DNA of 64,000 bases, taken from Paenibacillus silagei. GTDB taxonomy: Bacteria; Bacillota; Bacilli; Paenibacillales; Paenibacillaceae. The stretch covers positions 124,001-188,000 of the forward strand of contig NZ_JAGGLV010000012.1 of assembly GCF_017874735.1 (NCBI RefSeq), written 5' to 3'. Below the pieces are notes generated by a model. The model was not told the DNA's origin and did not search any database. It saw only the letters and a program-made list of their open reading frames with translations. Shown here piece by piece: positions 60,240 through 64,000 of the stretch. How positions within the stretch are numbered: position 1 is the stretch's first letter; the number at the start of each line of letters is the position of its first letter. Made by a program: the position numbers and the translations under genes.

Positions 60240-61145
60240 TTAATCATAGTAGAAGACCTTCTTCGAGATCAGATAGCTGCTGACGGCCAGAATTAAGGCC
60301 ACTGCGGCGAAATACAGCCAGGCCATCGCAGAGCTTAGACCGAAGTTGAACTGGGTGAAGCCGGTCTCCCGGATCAGGTCCGTCATGGCGTTATTCGAGA
60401 AGGAATCGATAATCGTATAAATGGAATTCACCAGAATGAGCGGGCTGACCATGGGAAAAGTGATTTTCCAGAAGGCCTCATAGCCGGTTGCCCCTTCCAT
60501 CTTGGACGCCTCATACAGCTGCGGCGAGATGGTCTGGATGCCGGCCAGGAAAATCAGAATCTGTACGCCGGATTGGCTCACAATACTATAGATGCGGCTC
60601 ACGGCGCTGGTCAGATAGTTCACTACCCATTCGCTTAAGCCCGCATCCAGCATCAGCCCCTCCAGCTCGAAGGTGCCCAGCCCCTGAATCGCTCCCGCTC
60701 CGGCATTCTGATCGTTGACCGCCTGAATTAGGCTGGTGCTCTCCAGGCTCAGAATGACCCCGGAGGCCAGAATAACGGGCAGGAAGAAAATCGAACGGGC
60801 CAGCGATCTGCCGATGAACTTCTGATTCAGCAGCACCGCCAGGAACAGACTGAAGATGACGATCAGCGGCACATTGATGACCATATTCATAATGGCATCG
60901 GCCAGCGAGCGGTTGAATTCGGTATTCACCGTCAGTGCTTCGGCATAATTCTGGAAGCCGCTGAAATGAACAATCAGTCCGTCGGAATTAGCCTGCACCG
61001 AGCTTAAGCTGTAGCGCAGCGAAGACAACAACGGAATCAGGAAGAAGAAGATGAACCCCAGCAGCCAGGGCAGCACATAGAAGAAGCCCATTAATGCCTT
61101 TTGCTCTTTGTAGGATCTGCGGTCCAGTCTAAGTATGGATTTCAA
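60240..61145 (-). CDS. ABC sugar importer permease, MalF type
   Basis: 301 residues from a TTG (61143-61145) that overlaps the TGA of the preceding gene (TTGA); GGTGGTGAG lies just upstream. Six membrane segments (first FFYVLPWLLGFIFFFLIPLL), EAA-like loop YEASKMEGATGYEAFWKITFP. The periplasmic loop between segments is long (ESTSLIQAVNDQNAGAGAIQGL and following), as in the permeases found beside DUF5696/YIP1 genes. Translational coupling to the DUF5696-like lipoprotein suggests the two proteins work together. Confidence 0.92.
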   Translation of the reverse strand: MKSILRLDRRSYKEQKALMGFFYVLPWLLGFIFFFLIPLLSSLRYSLSSVQANSDGLIVHFSGFQNYAEALTVNTEFNRSLADAIMNMVINVPLIVIFSLFLAVLLNQKFIGRSLARSIFFLPVILASGVILSLESTSLIQAVNDQNAGAGAIQGLGTFELEGLMLDAGLSEWVVNYLTSAVSRIYSIVSQSGVQILIFLAGIQTISPQLYEASKMEGATGYEAFWKITFPMVSPLILVNSIYTIIDSFSNNAMTDLIRETGFTQFNFGLSSAMAWLYFAAVALILAVSSYLISKKVFYYD

Positions 61146-63706
61146 GATTGCTCACCACCCGTAATATAGCTTTCGGCTTCAACCGTCCGGCCTTCAGCAA
61201 GGACTGCTGTCTTATTGTAGTTGACGATGACAGACATCCCGTTACCGTAAGTGCTTTTATAGACACCGTCTGCCAGCTTCTCATGACCCGTCAGCCGCTG
61301 ATTCTGAACGTTCTTCATCACTCCGTTCACTTCAGTGTACATATCGGCTGCCTGGTTGATCCACTGCTCGTAATTGACCGCATACAGGTTATCGTAGTCG
61401 GTATCCTTCACCTTGTAATTAGGCGCATACATCCATTCATAATAGATACCGGAGCCGTACTCCAGACTCTTCAGGATATACTGCCTTGGATTCGTGAACG
61501 TGGACAGGTTGTAAGGCTTGCCGGTGTAATTCACATATCCCCGCACCACCATCGGATAGAACGGAATCTCCTCATCCTCCAGCTTGAACCGGCTGCTGGA
61601 CACCGGAGCATCCGTAATGTCAGAGAGATACGGGAGGGCGTAGGCATTCCCGCCGTCCGCGAGAATGCGCAGGGACTGTCCGGTGATCTTCTCCAGCGAT
61701 TGGACCGATATCTGCTCGGACGCAGACCGGTCGATCTCCTGGTTCTTACGGAAATCGCTGTTCAATTGATCGGCCATATCCCTGAGTGAGATGCCCCCGG
61801 TCTGAAACGGCGCAATCTCCTTCAGCGTGGCATCGACATATCCGCCGATCCTGCTTGGCGAAATAATGTAGGCAGGCGTGAAGGAACGGTCCCGCCGGTT
61901 CAAGGCCATATTGTACGGATAGACGGCTGCCGGAATCTCACTGAGCATCCGGGAAGCCTTCTGATTAATACGGAAGCCGGAGGTCTGGTTCGCCCGAAGC
62001 AGAGCCACGTCAGGGAAGAGCTGAATATCTTGCTCCTTAGCGTATGCTGCCAGCCGGTTCAGTCCCTTGCTGCCGCCGATCGCCTGATCCACAGACAGCC
62101 GGTCCGGCACCTTGTGATCGAGGCCCCTGTTGAACCAGCCGGCATATTTCAGCTTGATATGATCAATGCCGCGCTGCTTCATCTGCTCCAGAATGCTCTG
62201 GGCCTCTTCGAAGGTCGTCAACGCCTCCAGCGATTGATACGGAATACCCAGGACATGCTTGGTCTTCGTGATTCCGCCCACCAGCTCCAGATAGAACGGC
62301 GTATTCACAGGAGCTTCTGCGGAAGCTGCCGGCTGCGCCTCAGGCAGTCCGCCATGCTCCGCCAGATAGCTCTGGTAATAACGCGCCATGCCCGGATAAG
62401 AGGCCTCTGCTCCGCTCAGGAACGCGTAACGGACGACATAATCTGTCTTAGGCGGCTCCTGCTGGAATTTCGGCAGGGTGCGGTTCTGATCGCTTGACGT
62501 CAGGGTAAGATCTCCCTTGGCAATCAGGGTGAAGCTCGGATACACATAGTTGTATCCATTCAATCTGCCGCTGGTATCCGCGTTGATGGTAGCCAAGGAC
62601 GCACCTTGTTCAATAATGCCCAGCATGGCGCCTTCCTCCCGGATCAAGCCGAACACCGGCAGCTTGACCTCCTGCTGCTGCGCATAGGCATCTGTGGTCT
62701 CCATCGTCCCGTCCACACCATATACCGCCTGCTTATATGCGGGATAACGGATCTTTCCGTTATTGAAATGAATCAGCGCTCCTGAGCCGTCCGGCACCAG
62801 GATGGAACCCGAATCCTTGCTCCCTCCGGCACCCAGGAAGCTCAGCAGGGAGATGTCATTCACCGGATAATCCGCAGGATAGCGGATATCCGCTGCCGGA
62901 ACCTTGACGACCAGCTGATCCCCGTCCAGGGCGTATTCAATGGCGAGCTGAAAAATACGCGGCGCAGGCTTGGTCTGGCTGAGTTTGTTCTCGGCGATAT
63001 CCTGCTGCAGATCTTCCTCTGTGTACCCCGCCTTCTCGAAGCCCTTCAGGGTCCGCTCCAGCTGAAGCCCCTTCAGCGCTTCATCGTTTCGCGTATATAC
63101 CCCGTTCTCCTCATCGAAGGTGTAGGCAATTTTCATCGTCCGCTGCCCGGTCTTATCCATCTTGCTCATGATCTTCTCCTCGAACCGCTCCTTGCCCATC
63201 TTCATCGGCAGATCCTCCGCTGTTGCGGCGGTCGTTCCGAACTGGTAGAAGACCTTGACGCCCTCCGGCGTCAGTTCCATCTTCATTTGCTTATGGGCCA
63301 CGCTGTCCGTATATGAATTGACAGAGCTGACTTGACCCAGGTTGTTATAGAAATCCAGCTTGAGCTGTGCGGACAGCAGGTCTTTATTATCCCCGCTGGC
63401 CTTGGCATCCGCTTCACGGTCCAGCGGGTTGCTGTACCAGACCGTCCCGTCCGACAGATTCTTGACGGCAATCCCTCCGGTAGCTTCATCCATGAACAGC
63501 CGGAGCTGCGCGTTCTCGAGCACCCCTGTCATGCCGCTCACCCCACTATCGGTGAAGGCAGATTTCAGCGCGCTCCCTTCCGTAAAGGACACTTCAAGAT
63601 TCGGTTCATGCCCGCTGGCCTGGCTGCCTGAGCTTGACGCCGAACAGCCGGCCAGCACACTCATACTGAAGAGAATCGAGAGCAGCATGATTAACGGCTT
63701 CCTCAT
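61142..63706 (-). CDS. DUF5696-like lipoprotein in an ABC importer operon
   Basis: 854 residues from the ATG at 63706 (GGAGG 8 nt upstream); the frame is open above but overlaps the YIP1-family gene. Lipobox LAGC (MLLSILFSMSVLAGCSAS). The body has an N-terminal beta region (LRLFMDEATGGIAVKNLSDGTVWYSNP) and a central to C-terminal TIM-barrel-like part (HIKLKYAGWFNRGLDHKVPDRLSVDQAIGGSKGLNRLAAYAKEQDIQLFPDVAL, then EYGSGIYYEWMYAPNYKVKDTDYD). I recognise this as the DUF5696 type that accompanies sugar ABC permeases and YIP1 proteins in Paenibacillus. No function is established to my knowledge; a surface glycosidase-like or substrate-capturing role is possible. Confidence 0.85.
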   Translation of the reverse strand: MRKPLIMLLSILFSMSVLAGCSASSSGSQASGHEPNLEVSFTEGSALKSAFTDSGVSGMTGVLENAQLRLFMDEATGGIAVKNLSDGTVWYSNPLDREADAKASGDNKDLLSAQLKLDFYNNLGQVSSVNSYTDSVAHKQMKMELTPEGVKVFYQFGTTAATAEDLPMKMGKERFEEKIMSKMDKTGQRTMKIAYTFDEENGVYTRNDEALKGLQLERTLKGFEKAGYTEEDLQQDIAENKLSQTKPAPRIFQLAIEYALDGDQLVVKVPAADIRYPADYPVNDISLLSFLGAGGSKDSGSILVPDGSGALIHFNNGKIRYPAYKQAVYGVDGTMETTDAYAQQQEVKLPVFGLIREEGAMLGIIEQGASLATINADTSGRLNGYNYVYPSFTLIAKGDLTLTSSDQNRTLPKFQQEPPKTDYVVRYAFLSGAEASYPGMARYYQSYLAEHGGLPEAQPAASAEAPVNTPFYLELVGGITKTKHVLGIPYQSLEALTTFEEAQSILEQMKQRGIDHIKLKYAGWFNRGLDHKVPDRLSVDQAIGGSKGLNRLAAYAKEQDIQLFPDVALLRANQTSGFRINQKASRMLSEIPAAVYPYNMALNRRDRSFTPAYIISPSRIGGYVDATLKEIAPFQTGGISLRDMADQLNSDFRKNQEIDRSASEQISVQSLEKITGQSLRILADGGNAYALPYLSDITDAPVSSSRFKLEDEEIPFYPMVVRGYVNYTGKPYNLSTFTNPRQYILKSLEYGSGIYYEWMYAPNYKVKDTDYDNLYAVNYEQWINQAADMYTEVNGVMKNVQNQRLTGHEKLADGVYKSTYGNGMSVIVNYNKTAVLAEGRTVEAESYITGGEQS

Positions 63707-63720
63707 TCCCGGTCCTCCTC

Positions 63721-64000
63721 CTATCTCCTCAAGACAATTTCTTGGTATATGGTCGAGACGAATGCAATCATCTGCTGAACCAGACTGAAGAACAGCAGGG
63801 TCAGGAAAGCCATGAAGGCCATAGCGAGCAGCGTCAGCAGAATCGTCCCGATCGTTTTGGACGGAGAGAACTGATGAACGGTCATAATGCCCACATACAG
63901 CAGCAGTCCCGACCAGAGAATGGCAAAGTTTTTGAAAAAGTAATAAAAAGAGCTCTCCTGAGCCGAGATGAAATTGCTGATCCAGATCCATGGGAAATTA
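63721..64000 (-). CDS. YIP1-family-like membrane protein, C-terminal part only
   Basis: The minus-strand frame ends in TAG at 63721-63723 and runs off the window; 92 residues are visible. Two hydrophobic segments (FAILWSGLLLYVGIM and TILLTLLAMAFMAFLTLLFFSL) and the SAQESSFYYFFKNFAILWSG sequence fit the C-terminus of YIP1-like integral membrane proteins found upstream of DUF5696 genes. Its stop is 14 nt before the next ATG with GGAGG between, so the genes are cotranscribed. The rest lies beyond base 64000. Confidence 0.8.
   Translation of the reverse strand, partial: NFPWIWISNFISAQESSFYYFFKNFAILWSGLLLYVGIMTVHQFSPSKTIGTILLTLLAMAFMAFLTLLFFSLVQQMIAFVSTIYQEIVLRR

Overview
The window looks like a chromosomal carbohydrate-utilisation region of a Paenibacillus-type Firmicute. 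This is inferred from gene content rather than from a marker gene. It carries four YesM/YesN-type two-component systems, lipoprotein sugar-binding proteins with paired MalF/MalG-type permeases and no ATPase, secreted S-layer-anchored multimodular glycoside hydrolases, and AGGAGG-type ribosome binding sites with many GTG and TTG starts. I saw no rRNA, tRNA, transposase, phage gene or CRISPR array.

Layout: (1) 1-4075 (+) is a sensor kinase cut by the window edge, a response regulator and a LacI-type sugar-binding lipoprotein, probably a three-part sugar sensor. It converges on a secreted propeller-like protein (4079-5434). (2) 6360-16432 (-) holds a 2,704-aa GH30-GH10-SLH enzyme and a GH30 subfamily 8-like glucuronoxylanase, followed by a divergent AraC regulator and a GNAT gene. 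(3) 18.6-30.7 kb holds an unassigned intracellular glycosidase-like gene with its AraC regulator, then a beta-glucuronidase/ABC importer operon with a divergent two-component system. (4) 31.2-37.0 kb is an ABC importer operon with two different binding proteins and an Eis-like acetyltransferase, bracketed by two inverted copies of a ~405-bp element. (5) 37.5-46.6 kb is a two-component system divergent from a 1,749-aa SLH-anchored enzyme. (6) 46.7-50.0 kb holds an aldo/keto reductase with a TetR regulator, a zinc-ribbon protein and a GH27 enzyme. (7) 50.9-64 kb (-) runs YIP1-family protein, DUF5696-like lipoprotein, two permeases, lipoprotein GH10 xylanase, binding protein, kinase, regulator and a secreted GH5 enzyme.

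Working model: SLH-anchored and secreted GH30, GH10 and GH5 enzymes cut xylan-type polymers at the surface. Membrane-attached GH10 trims the products, ATPase-less ABC importers (presumably sharing one ATPase encoded elsewhere) take them up, and cytoplasmic GH2, GH27 and the unassigned enzyme finish them. Each module has its own YesM/YesN or AraC regulator.

The most unusual content is non-coding. There are two six-unit tandem arrays (18.3 and 50.5 kb) with the same ~51-bp period. Their hairpins differ in sequence but keep pairing through compensatory changes. There are also two MITE-like elements whose terminal CTAG contains the stop codon of a response-regulator gene, and a dispersed TAGTTG...CTTA motif family. 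Functions given for these repeats are inference.
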